Positions 1 through 7,401 of a stretch of DNA of 62,337 bases are shown one piece after another. Where the stretch lies: contig CANFVD010000003.1 in NCBI GenBank assembly GCA_947450345.1, positions 1-62,337 of the forward strand. The letters are read 5' to 3'. The notes beneath the pieces were generated by a model. That model saw nothing but the letters and a program-made list of their open reading frames with translations, was not told the origin of the DNA and searched no databases. Every line of letters begins with the position of its first letter. The first letter of the stretch is position 1. The DNA is from Actinomycetota bacterium. Lineage in GTDB: Bacteria > Actinomycetota > Actinomycetes > Actinomycetales > Microbacteriaceae. A program made the position numbers and the translations under genes.

Positions 1-651
1 AATGTGTCCCTGGCCTCAACGGCGTCTGCGGCCAACACCTTCACGGCAACTGACCAGGGAGGCGGCGAGCACGCGCTTGGCGGCAACGACAGCTGCCTCA
101 TCCAGCCCGGCGAGCACCCTTACGCGACCTACAACCTCACCGTCGGACTTTCCGGTGAGTACTCCTTCCGCGTCGTCAACACGGACCCCCTCACCAATGA
201 CGTTGTTGCGTGGGGCGACAGGGACCTCCCCATTGGAGACCCTTTCGTGGCCGTCTACACATCGTTTGATCCCGCCAACATCGACGCCAACGTCGTAGGT
301 TGCAACGACGACGGCTCGGCCAACGGTTACCCGGACGGAACCGGCGCCACGGTCGGACACAAGTACCTCGTCAACGGCCTCTACCCCGAGTTCGTGCAGA
401 CGCTCGCGCCCGGCAGCTACACACTCGTTCTGGCCACCTACGTGACCCAGAGCATCACCGACTGGAACAACCAGGCCTTCCCCACACAGACGGCAACGTT
501 CGAGCTGTGGGGCCCCGCCGGTGCGTTCAAGCTCGCGGACACCGGCTTCGCCACGCCCTCGTGGGTTCTCCCCACGGGCCTCGGAGTTGTCGCCTTCGGT
601 CTGGCCATCGGCATGGTGAGCTTCGTGCTTCGCCGCCGGGCTAACGCCTAG
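1..651 (+). CDS. Secreted, cell-wall-anchored protein (5' end probably outside the window)
   Basis: Frame is open to the left edge. C-terminus is LADTG + hydrophobic stretch + RRRANA, a sortase-type sorting signal. Confidence 0.75.
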   Translation, partial: NVSLASTASAANTFTATDQGGGEHALGGNDSCLIQPGEHPYATYNLTVGLSGEYSFRVVNTDPLTNDVVAWGDRDLPIGDPFVAVYTSFDPANIDANVVGCNDDGSANGYPDGTGATVGHKYLVNGLYPEFVQTLAPGSYTLVLATYVTQSITDWNNQAFPTQTATFELWGPAGAFKLADTGFATPSWVLPTGLGVVAFGLAIGMVSFVLRRRANA

Positions 652-665
652 GCATCAGCCACAAA

Positions 666-700
666 AAACTGCGCCCCGGGAAAATCCCGGGGCGCAGTTT
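666..700. terminator. Bidirectional intrinsic terminator
   Basis: Perfect 15-bp inverted repeat aaactgcgccccggg-aaaat-cccggggcgcagttt, with A-run/T-run on both flanks, between convergent genes. Confidence 0.85.
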
Positions 701-719
701 ACGTATGGAGAGTGTGGGG

Positions 720-818
720 CTACTTGCAACCGCAAGATCCGCCGCAACATCCACCCTCTTCGCCGCCGCCCAGCTGAGCTGCGGCTTGGGGGCTCTCGAG
801 CTTAATTCCCTCTGTCAT
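720..818 (-). CDS. 32-aa Cys-rich small protein MTEGIKLESPQAAAQLGGGEEGGCCGGSCGCK
   Basis: Hand translation of the complement. Strong SD (AGAGAGAAGG) 6 nt before ATG; terminator directly downstream. Below the ORF-track length cutoff. Confidence 0.7.
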   Translation of the reverse strand: MTEGIKLESPQAAAQLGGGEEGGCCGGSCGCK

Positions 819-923
819 AGTGCACCTTCTCTCTGCGCTCCCTACGGTGAGAGCAACGTCTAGATATAAGTGTGCGCCCGGATGCTCAAGAACTCAAACT
901 CTTCCTGCCGCGAGTTGGCAGGA

Positions 924-1646
924 TTACGCCGACAGCGCATCAATCAACTGTGGCCCGTTGTTGCGCACATTACCGACCGCCGACCCCACGGCATAGGCTT
1001 CGACGGAACGAGCCGTCGCCTGCGATGCCGTGTCGAGAAAGTTCAAGGCCTCATCGGCTGACGCGAAATCACCGGCAAGCCAGGCGTCGTAGTGGTCCGG
1101 TCCCAACAACACCGGCATTCGATCGTGAATGGGCTCGATGTCACCGAGCGCCGAGCGCGTGATGATTGTCGCTGTGCGGCGCACTGGGCCAGACTGCCCC
1201 GCGGGCCTCGCGACATCAGTCCAATCCTCGAAGAGGCCTGCCATGGCGAGGCCGCGTCCAGCAAGTCCGTGAATGTAATACGGCTGCTTGACGCCGTCCC
1301 CATTGACGCTCCACTCGAAGTAACCGGAGGCGGGCACGATGCAGTGTCGGTGCCGGAACGCCTCACGAAACATGCCGTTGGTGGCCACGCCCTCGATGCG
1401 GGCGTTGACGGGTTGCGGGCGCTCACTGAACGACTTCTTCCAGGCCGGCACAAAACCCCAGTGCACCCAGTCGATGGCGCGGTGCACTTCGCCACTGTGA
1501 TCGTTGACCTGCCGAACAACAACAGGAATGTCGGCTGTGGGCGGGATGTTGAAGTTTTCGAACTCCGGATTCCAACCCTCAAGATTCTCGAGCAGATCGG
1601 GCAGTGAGCCACTCAGTGTCTTCGCCACCACGTATCGTCCGCACAC
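924..1646 (-). CDS. SOS response-associated peptidase (SRAP / HMCES-YedK family)
   Basis: N-terminal MCGRYVV with catalytic Cys2; 'NARIEGVATNGMFREAFRHRHCIVPASGYFEW' is characteristic of the SRAP domain. Confidence 0.93.
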   Translation of the reverse strand: MCGRYVVAKTLSGSLPDLLENLEGWNPEFENFNIPPTADIPVVVRQVNDHSGEVHRAIDWVHWGFVPAWKKSFSERPQPVNARIEGVATNGMFREAFRHRHCIVPASGYFEWSVNGDGVKQPYYIHGLAGRGLAMAGLFEDWTDVARPAGQSGPVRRTATIITRSALGDIEPIHDRMPVLLGPDHYDAWLAGDFASADEALNFLDTASQATARSVEAYAVGSAVGNVRNNGPQLIDALSA

Positions 1647-1678
1647 GCTGACAATGCTAGGACAGCGAGCCCGTCAGA

Positions 1679-2164
1679 TTATTTCGCTCCAAGGGCCTTG
1701 AGCAGTTCGGGCTTGGTCATCGACGAATAGCCGGAAATACCCTTCTTGCGAGCGGCAGCCTTAAGTTCGGCTACCGACCACGTGCTGTTGGGCTTTGTGG
1801 CGAGATCGACGTCTTTCTTGACATCGGCAACGATGGCCTTGCCAACGGTCTTCGCCGTGCGGGCGGTCTTGGTGACGTTCTTGGCGGTGTCCTTTGCCGT
1901 GGCCTTGACCGTCTTGACGGCAGACTTCGTTGTTGCCTTGGCACCCTTGACCGCCGACTTTGTCGTGGCCTTGGCCGTCTTGGCTGTGGTCTTTGCGGTT
2001 ACCTTCACGGCCTTCGTCGTCGACGCAACGGCCTTAGTGACATCGCGCTTCGCTTCGTCAATCGCCTGACCAACCTCGGATTCAATCTCGGCGCCCAACT
2101 TGCGAGCCGCCTTAGTGCCCTCTTTCGACTTACGCGAGAAGAATCCCGAAACCTTGTTGGCCAT
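1679..2164 (-). CDS. Lys/Ala-rich histone-H1-like protein with C-terminal SAP/Rho-N-like motif
   Basis: Repeated KATTKSAVKGAKATTKSAVKTVKATAK tract; C-terminus SVAELKAAARKKGISGYSSMTKPELLKAL. Confidence 0.75.
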   Translation of the reverse strand: MANKVSGFFSRKSKEGTKAARKLGAEIESEVGQAIDEAKRDVTKAVASTTKAVKVTAKTTAKTAKATTKSAVKGAKATTKSAVKTVKATAKDTAKNVTKTARTAKTVGKAIVADVKKDVDLATKPNSTWSVAELKAAARKKGISGYSSMTKPELLKALGAK

Positions 2165-2335
2165 GGTGTGCGCCTTTCCCCTTTTTCAGTGAGTACGTCC
2201 GCCTCAATTTTAGCGCGCAGGGAACCAATACCATCACCGCCATCAAGTAACAGTTCGTAGGCGATTTCGTGGGGTGCGCGGGGCACGACCACAATAGACA
2301 AAACACCATTTCAGTCCATCCACCAAGGAGAAATC

Positions 2336-3172
2336 ATGGCTAACACCTCACTTCGCAAGCGCCTCGCGCTCGGCGCGGCTGCCGCCGTGGCAGCGACCGC
2401 GCTGCTGCTCACCGGTTGCGCCAGCAACGCGAGCACGGGCGACTACATCACTGCGGGGAAGATCACCGTCGGAACGGGCGAGCCCGCCTACTACCCCTAC
2501 GTCATCGACGACAAGCCTGAGTCGGGCGAGGGTTTTGAAGCAGCCGTGGCTTATGCCGTAGCCGAAAAGCTCGGCTTCAAGGCCGAAGACGTCGTGTGGG
2601 TTCGCACCACGTTCGATGCTGCCATTGCTCCCGGAGCCAAGGACTTCGACTTCAACCTGCAGCAGTACTCCATCACTGACGAGCGCAAGGCCAACGTCGA
2701 CTTCTCGTCGTCGTACTACTCGGCTCCGCAGGCCGTCATCACGGTCAAGGGATCGAAGGCTGCCGGCGTGACCGACATCGCGGGCCTCAAGGGACTGCTC
2801 GTAGGAGCCGCTTCGGGAACGACCAGCTTTACTGTCGTTGAGAATCAGATCAAGCCCACGGCGGGTGCCCAGGCATTCAACTCGAACGACGACGCGGTGC
2901 TGGCACTGACCAGTGGCCAGATCGACGCCCTCGTGGTTGACCTGCCCACCGCGTTCTACCTGACCGGCGCCGAGCTCGACAACGGCGTGCTCATTGGTCA
3001 GCTGCCTGCCGCCGCCGGCGTCAGCGACGAGTGGGGCTTCGTGCTCCCTAAGGACAGCAAGCTCACCGCTCCCATCACCAAGGCTCTTGACGAACTCAAG
3101 GCCGATGGCACGCTCGACGCCATCATTGAGAAGTGGTTGGGTGCCGACGCGGGCGCACCCGTGCTTAAGTAG
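2336..3172 (+). CDS. Amino-acid ABC transporter substrate-binding lipoprotein
   Basis: Lipobox LLTGCAS; family 3 solute-binding protein sequence; SD aaggag before ATG; followed by permease and ATPase. Confidence 0.92.
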   Translation: MANTSLRKRLALGAAAAVAATALLLTGCASNASTGDYITAGKITVGTGEPAYYPYVIDDKPESGEGFEAAVAYAVAEKLGFKAEDVVWVRTTFDAAIAPGAKDFDFNLQQYSITDERKANVDFSSSYYSAPQAVITVKGSKAAGVTDIAGLKGLLVGAASGTTSFTVVENQIKPTAGAQAFNSNDDAVLALTSGQIDALVVDLPTAFYLTGAELDNGVLIGQLPAAAGVSDEWGFVLPKDSKLTAPITKALDELKADGTLDAIIEKWLGADAGAPVLK

Positions 3173-3188
3173 CAGTATTCTCACTCTT

Positions 3189-4049
3189 GTGAGTAATGAC
3201 CGTGAGGCCCGGCGGCCCAGCCCCATCGAGCTGGAACGCCGGGCCTTTCGGCGTCAACAGAACACCCGATCGGTCATCATTTCGTTGGTGAGCACCGTCA
3301 TCTTCGCCGTCATTCTCTGGCTTGCCGTGGTGAACTCCCCGGGCTGGGCTCAGGTGCAGAATTCGTTCTTCAACTGGGACACCATCGTGCAGGCGTTCCC
3401 CCGAGTGGCCGAGGGACTGTGGCTGAACATCCGCGTGCTGTTCTACGCAACGATCGGCGTGGCCGTGGTGAGTCTCATCATCGCCACCGTGCGCACACTG
3501 CGTGGCCCGGTGTTCTTTCCGTTGCGCGCACTAGCCGCTGGCTACACCGATCTCTTCCGCGGCATGCCGCTCATCATCGTTCTCTACCTCGTTGGTTTCG
3601 GCATCCCCGGGCTCAACCTGTTTGGGCGCATGCCGCTCGAATTTTGGGGAACCCTCGCACTTATCACGACGTATTCTGCCTACGTGGCCGAGGTTTTTCG
3701 CGCCGGAATCGAGTCGGTGCATCCGTCGCAGCGTCTGGCCGCTCGGTCGCTCGGCTTGTCTTATAGCAAGACCTTGCGTCTTGTCGTGATGCCCCAGGCG
3801 ATTCGCAAGGTCACACCCGCGCTCATGAACGACTTCATCGCCATGCAAAAAGACGTGGGACTCATCTCGGTGCTCGGTGCCGTGGATGCGGTGCGCGCCG
3901 CCCAAATCGAGACGGCAGCCGCCTTCAACTTCTCTCCCTACGTTCTCGCTGGCCTGCTGTTCGTCTTGCTGTCGCTTCCCATGATTCGACTCAGCGACTG
4001 GTACACCGCACGACTGCGCAAGCGTGAACAGATGGGGGCGCTCGTATGA
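3189..4049 (+). CDS. Amino-acid ABC transporter permease
   Basis: HisM/GlnP-like: 'AEVFRAGIESVHPSQRLAARSLGLSYSKTLRLVVMPQAIRKVTPALMN' EAA loop. GTG start chosen; overlaps ATPase by 4 nt. Confidence 0.9.
   Translation: MSNDREARRPSPIELERRAFRRQQNTRSVIISLVSTVIFAVILWLAVVNSPGWAQVQNSFFNWDTIVQAFPRVAEGLWLNIRVLFYATIGVAVVSLIIATVRTLRGPVFFPLRALAAGYTDLFRGMPLIIVLYLVGFGIPGLNLFGRMPLEFWGTLALITTYSAYVAEVFRAGIESVHPSQRLAARSLGLSYSKTLRLVVMPQAIRKVTPALMNDFIAMQKDVGLISVLGAVDAVRAAQIETAAAFNFSPYVLAGLLFVLLSLPMIRLSDWYTARLRKREQMGALV
3205..3246 (+). promoter_or_regulatory. Long hairpin inside the 5' end of the permease CDS (possible attenuator)
   Basis: AGGCCCGGCG ... CGCCGGGCCT perfect 10-bp arms with inner CCAGC/GCTGG stem, followed by TTCGG. 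Confidence 0.5.
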
Positions 4050-4822
4050 GCCCGACTCCGAACGCAACTGCGCGCGACGCCGAACAGGCGGTCTTGCGCA
4101 TCGACAATGTGGTCAAGTCCTTTGGCGAGACCGAGGTGCTCCGCGGCATCTCGTTGAACGTCAAACATCACGAAGTCGTGGCGCTGATTGGCGGATCTGG
4201 TTCGGGCAAGTCGACGCTCCTGCGCTGCATCAACCTGCTCGAACAGGTGGATGACGGTCAGATATTCCTGGACAACCGGGAACTCACCGATCCCCGCATC
4301 AAGCAGGACGAAGTGCGCACGCACATCGGCATCGTGTTTCAGCAGTTCAACCTCTTCCCACATATGAGCGTGGCCGACAACGTGGCATTGGCCAGTCGTC
4401 ACGTGTTCAAGAAAAGCAAGGCGGAAGCACGCGAGGAGGCTCACCGCCTGTTGGAGCGCATTGGGCTCGGCGAGAAGGCCGACGAGTTTCCCGATCGACT
4501 CTCTGGCGGTCAACAGCAGCGTGCGGCCATTGCCCGCGCCATCGCCACGAACCCGCGCATCCTCTTGCTCGATGAGGTCACGAGCGCGCTCGACCCCGAA
4601 CTCGTGGGCGAGGTGCTCGACCTCGTTCGTGAACTCAAACAAGCCGGTGTGACCATCGTCATGGCGACGCACGAAATGGACTTTGCTCGAGACGTGGCTG
4701 ACCGCGTGGCCTTTCTTGATGACGGCATCATCCTCGAAGAAGGGCCGGCCAAGCAGGTTCTGAGCAAACCCCGCGAGGCCCGCACGCGCGAGTACCTCAC
4801 ACGCTTTCACGCGTCACGCTAG
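4046..4822 (+). CDS. Amino-acid ABC transporter ATP-binding protein
   Basis: Walker A GGSGSGKST, signature LSGGQQQR, Walker B ILLLDEVTSALDPE. Confidence 0.95.
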   Translation: MSPTPNATARDAEQAVLRIDNVVKSFGETEVLRGISLNVKHHEVVALIGGSGSGKSTLLRCINLLEQVDDGQIFLDNRELTDPRIKQDEVRTHIGIVFQQFNLFPHMSVADNVALASRHVFKKSKAEAREEAHRLLERIGLGEKADEFPDRLSGGQQQRAAIARAIATNPRILLLDEVTSALDPELVGEVLDLVRELKQAGVTIVMATHEMDFARDVADRVAFLDDGIILEEGPAKQVLSKPREARTREYLTRFHASR

Positions 4823-4873
4823 ACGTGCGCGAAGTCACAGGATTCGGAGCATCGCGTAGGCGACAATGGAGTC

Positions 4874-5461
4874 ATGATGGCGAAGAATCAACCAACGCGT
4901 CGCTCGGCCTCGCCGTGGGTCGTTGCGTTTGTCGCGGTTGTGGCGGTGCTCGTGATCGCTGGATGGCTGACCGGAATCCTGAAGTTCGGCCCGGCAGGAG
5001 AACCCACACCCAGCAGTACGCACGCGGCAAGCGCCGCGCCAACGGTGAGCGCGACGATAAGCGCTAGCGGACTTCCAGCACCCCTGCCCACAAATGATCG
5101 CCTCTCGCTCAACCAGCAGATTCGTGAGGCGCTGTTTACGTGCGGCGAGAACCTTGTTCCGCTGAGCGAACTCACCATCGACCCGGTCACGTTCATTTAT
5201 GCGGCATCAGATGCGCCACCCAGCGTGGGACGTGACCAAGCCGTCTACAGTCTCTGCGATCGCTTTCTCGGCGGCTCAAACTGGGTGGACCTCTCCGACG
5301 AACAGTTCAACAACGTTCAAAACGGCGACTACGGTCAGTGGACCAGCAACAATGCCGTGGCCGTGCACGACGACACGGGCGACGTGATCCTCATCAGCCT
5401 TAACGAGGGCAACCAGATCGCCGTTCTGCTGTGGGGCCCCGCGGGAACCGTCGCGTACTAG
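4874..5461 (+). CDS. Hypothetical membrane-anchored protein
   Basis: N-terminal TM helix, Ser/Thr/Ala/Pro linker, extracytoplasmic domain. Confidence 0.65.
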   Translation: MMAKNQPTRRSASPWVVAFVAVVAVLVIAGWLTGILKFGPAGEPTPSSTHAASAAPTVSATISASGLPAPLPTNDRLSLNQQIREALFTCGENLVPLSELTIDPVTFIYAASDAPPSVGRDQAVYSLCDRFLGGSNWVDLSDEQFNNVQNGDYGQWTSNNAVAVHDDTGDVILISLNEGNQIAVLLWGPAGTVAY

Positions 5462-6000
5462 GCGCATCTCCGGTAAGGATTATCCGGACCAAACGGCGGC
5501 ACCATTCTCACGGTGAACTCCTTAAAGCTGTCCGTGTCATCAAGGCGGGTAACTTCAAACCGAGTCCAGCTGGACTGCATCATTTTCGTTTGCCCTTCGT
5601 TCATTAATGGGCACATTCCCCATTTTTCGCCCCCACCGATGTACCAGATGGTGACGACCGGCGGGACAAGCCTCTCATTTGATACGTTGAAGTTCCACGT
5701 CAGCCAGGTGCCCGGGTAAAGAACTGGTTCGTACTGAATCGTGCCGACTAAAGGGTTCTTCCACGGCATGTCGACATCGGTGTTGCAGTTCGAACTGCCC
5801 GGCGGGAGAGGTACCGTGCCTGAAAAGGCCTTGTACAGAATGCGCATGTTCATTGCCGTGTCATTGGTGAAGCAGACCCTGATGTCACGCAGGATGCTGG
5901 CCTCCCTCACGGGAGAGCTCTCCGCCGACGGAGATGTTGCGACGCAGCCAGAAAGGATGAGCGACGCGGAAACGGCTAAAACGGTCGTGAATAAACGCAT
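5458..6000 (-). CDS. Hypothetical lipoprotein
   Basis: Signal peptide and lipobox MRLFTTVLAVSASLILSGCVATSPSAES. Confidence 0.7.
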   Translation of the reverse strand: MRLFTTVLAVSASLILSGCVATSPSAESSPVREASILRDIRVCFTNDTAMNMRILYKAFSGTVPLPPGSSNCNTDVDMPWKNPLVGTIQYEPVLYPGTWLTWNFNVSNERLVPPVVTIWYIGGGEKWGMCPLMNEGQTKMMQSSWTRFEVTRLDDTDSFKEFTVRMVPPFGPDNPYRRCA

Positions 6001-6060
6001 GGCAAAACTTTACACGGACTAAAGCGCGTTAAGTCCAGGTGTCGTGAGTGGGATGTCAGC

Positions 6061-6077
6061 GCGGGGGCAGGATTTGA
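6061..6077. repeat. 17-bp direct repeat of the tRNA-fMet 3' end
   Basis: gcgggggcaggatttga, identical to 6204-6220 within the tRNA gene. Confidence 0.8.
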
Positions 6078-6096
6078 CGCCCCACTCGCGAAACCA

Positions 6097-6121
6097 CCGA
6101 GCGAAGGCATGCTTCGCTCGG
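6097..6121. repeat. Perfect 10-bp inverted repeat (hairpin)
   Basis: ccgagcgaag-gcatg-cttcgctcgg. Confidence 0.7.
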
Positions 6122-6161
6122 CGCGAGCGGGGGCCCAGTAGGTTCATTCACCCACCCCATC

Positions 6162-6200
6162 AAACGACGAAGACCCCCACAAGGGGGGCCTTCGTCGTTT
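6162..6200 (-). terminator. Terminator of the initiator tRNA gene
   Basis: aaacgacgaag...cttcgtcgttt inverted repeat with inner CCCCC/GGGGG pairing, immediately 3' of the tRNA on the minus strand. Confidence 0.75.
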
Positions 6201-6201
6201 G

Positions 6202-6275
6202 TTGCGGGGGCAGGATTTGAACCTACGACCTCTGGGTTATGAGCCCAGCGAGCTACCGAGCTGCTCCACCCCGCG
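6202..6275 (-). tRNA. tRNA-fMet (CAT), no encoded CCA
   Basis: Complement folds as CGCGGGGTGGAGCAGCTCGGTAGCTCGCTGGGCTCATAACCCAGAGGTCGTAGGTTCAAATCCTGCCCCCGCAA. C1:A72 mismatch and three G:C pairs in the anticodon stem identify the initiator. Confidence 0.95.
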
Positions 6276-6321
6276 TCGGTACTTCTAGATTAGCAGAGGT
6301 TCACGGGGCTCAAAAACCGAG

Positions 6322-6357
6322 GGTTTCGATACGCCGACTGCGTCGGCTACTCAACGA
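6322..6357. repeat. REP-like palindromic extragenic element
   Basis: ggtttcgatacGCCGACtgcGTCGGCtactcaacgag in intergenic space. Resembles the 'GGTTTCGATACG...CTACTCAACC' palindromes common in Microbacteriaceae genomes (recalled, not searched). Confidence 0.5.
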
Positions 6358-6366
6358 GCACCAGCG

Positions 6367-7401
6367 TTAGGGCGTCGCCCACACCTTGACAGATCGTCGC
6401 TCGTTCATCTCCGCATAGCCGGAGGGAAGCTCCTCCAAGCTGACCCTTCGATCGAAGACATCACCGGGAGTAATTTCGCCAGCCAACACTCGTGCAACCA
6501 AATCGGGCGTATAGACGCGCGTCGGCGCCACTCCCCCAGCCAAACCGATGTTGTGGCGGAACATTCTGCCGATGGGAGCTACCACTCCGTGAGGCACACC
6601 GACAAAGCCCACGGTTGCTCCCGGGCGGGCAGCATCGAAGGCCGTGGTCATCGACTCCTCGGTGCCCACACACTCCAGCACCGCATCGGCCCCCACACCC
6701 TCGGTAATCTCGCGAACCGCGACAACGGCGTCTTCCCCGCGCTCGGCCACGATGTGCGTTGCGCCAAAAGATCGTGCGAGCGCTTGGCGATCCGCGTGGC
6801 GACTCAGGGCAATGATGCGTTCGGCGCCGAGCAGACGTGCCGCCAGGACGCCCGACAGGCCAACGGCGCCGTCGCCCACCACGGCAACCGTGTCACCCGG
6901 GCGAACGCGCGCCGACACGGCCGCGTGATAGCCCGTGCCCATCACATCTGATAGCGCCAGGAGGTGCGGCACAAGCGAGTCGGCGGGTCGGCCGCCGGGC
7001 ACCATCACGAGCGAACCGTCGGCCAGGGGCGTGCGCACGAATTCGGCCTGTGCCCCCTGCGTGGAGAACACGCCTGCCTCGGCCGCGACCGTGCACGACT
7101 GCACCTGACCCTCTCGACACAGTCGGCAGTGGCCACAGGACGCGAGGAACGGCACCACCACAAAATCGCCCACCGAAATGTGACGCACGTCGTTGCCAAC
7201 CTCGACGACTTCGCCCACACACTCGTGTCCAATCGCAGAACCGGCATCGCGAGGGTTGTCTCCTCGGTATGGCCAGAGGTCACTGCCACAGACGCACGTT
7301 GCTGCCACGCGAACAATGGCGTCGCGCGGGTCAACGATCACCGGGTCGGGCGCATCGACCACCGCAACGTCAAAGGGTGCGTTAAACCGAAGCGCGCGCA
7401 C
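6367..7401 (-). CDS. Zinc-dependent alcohol dehydrogenase family protein
   Basis: GHECVGEVVEVG; structural-zinc Cys cluster CGHCRLCREGQVQSC; Rossmann VAVVGDGAVGLSGVLAA. Confidence 0.92.
   Translation of the reverse strand: MRALRFNAPFDVAVVDAPDPVIVDPRDAIVRVAATCVCGSDLWPYRGDNPRDAGSAIGHECVGEVVEVGNDVRHISVGDFVVVPFLASCGHCRLCREGQVQSCTVAAEAGVFSTQGAQAEFVRTPLADGSLVMVPGGRPADSLVPHLLALSDVMGTGYHAAVSARVRPGDTVAVVGDGAVGLSGVLAARLLGAERIIALSRHADRQALARSFGATHIVAERGEDAVVAVREITEGVGADAVLECVGTEESMTTAFDAARPGATVGFVGVPHGVVAPIGRMFRHNIGLAGGVAPTRVYTPDLVARVLAGEITPGDVFDRRVSLEELPSGYAEMNERRSVKVWATP

Noticed and set aside
2348-3226. 292-aa - strand ORF opposite the substrate-binding protein
   Set aside because: Shadow ORF; the + strand has lipobox, SD and family-typical sequence.
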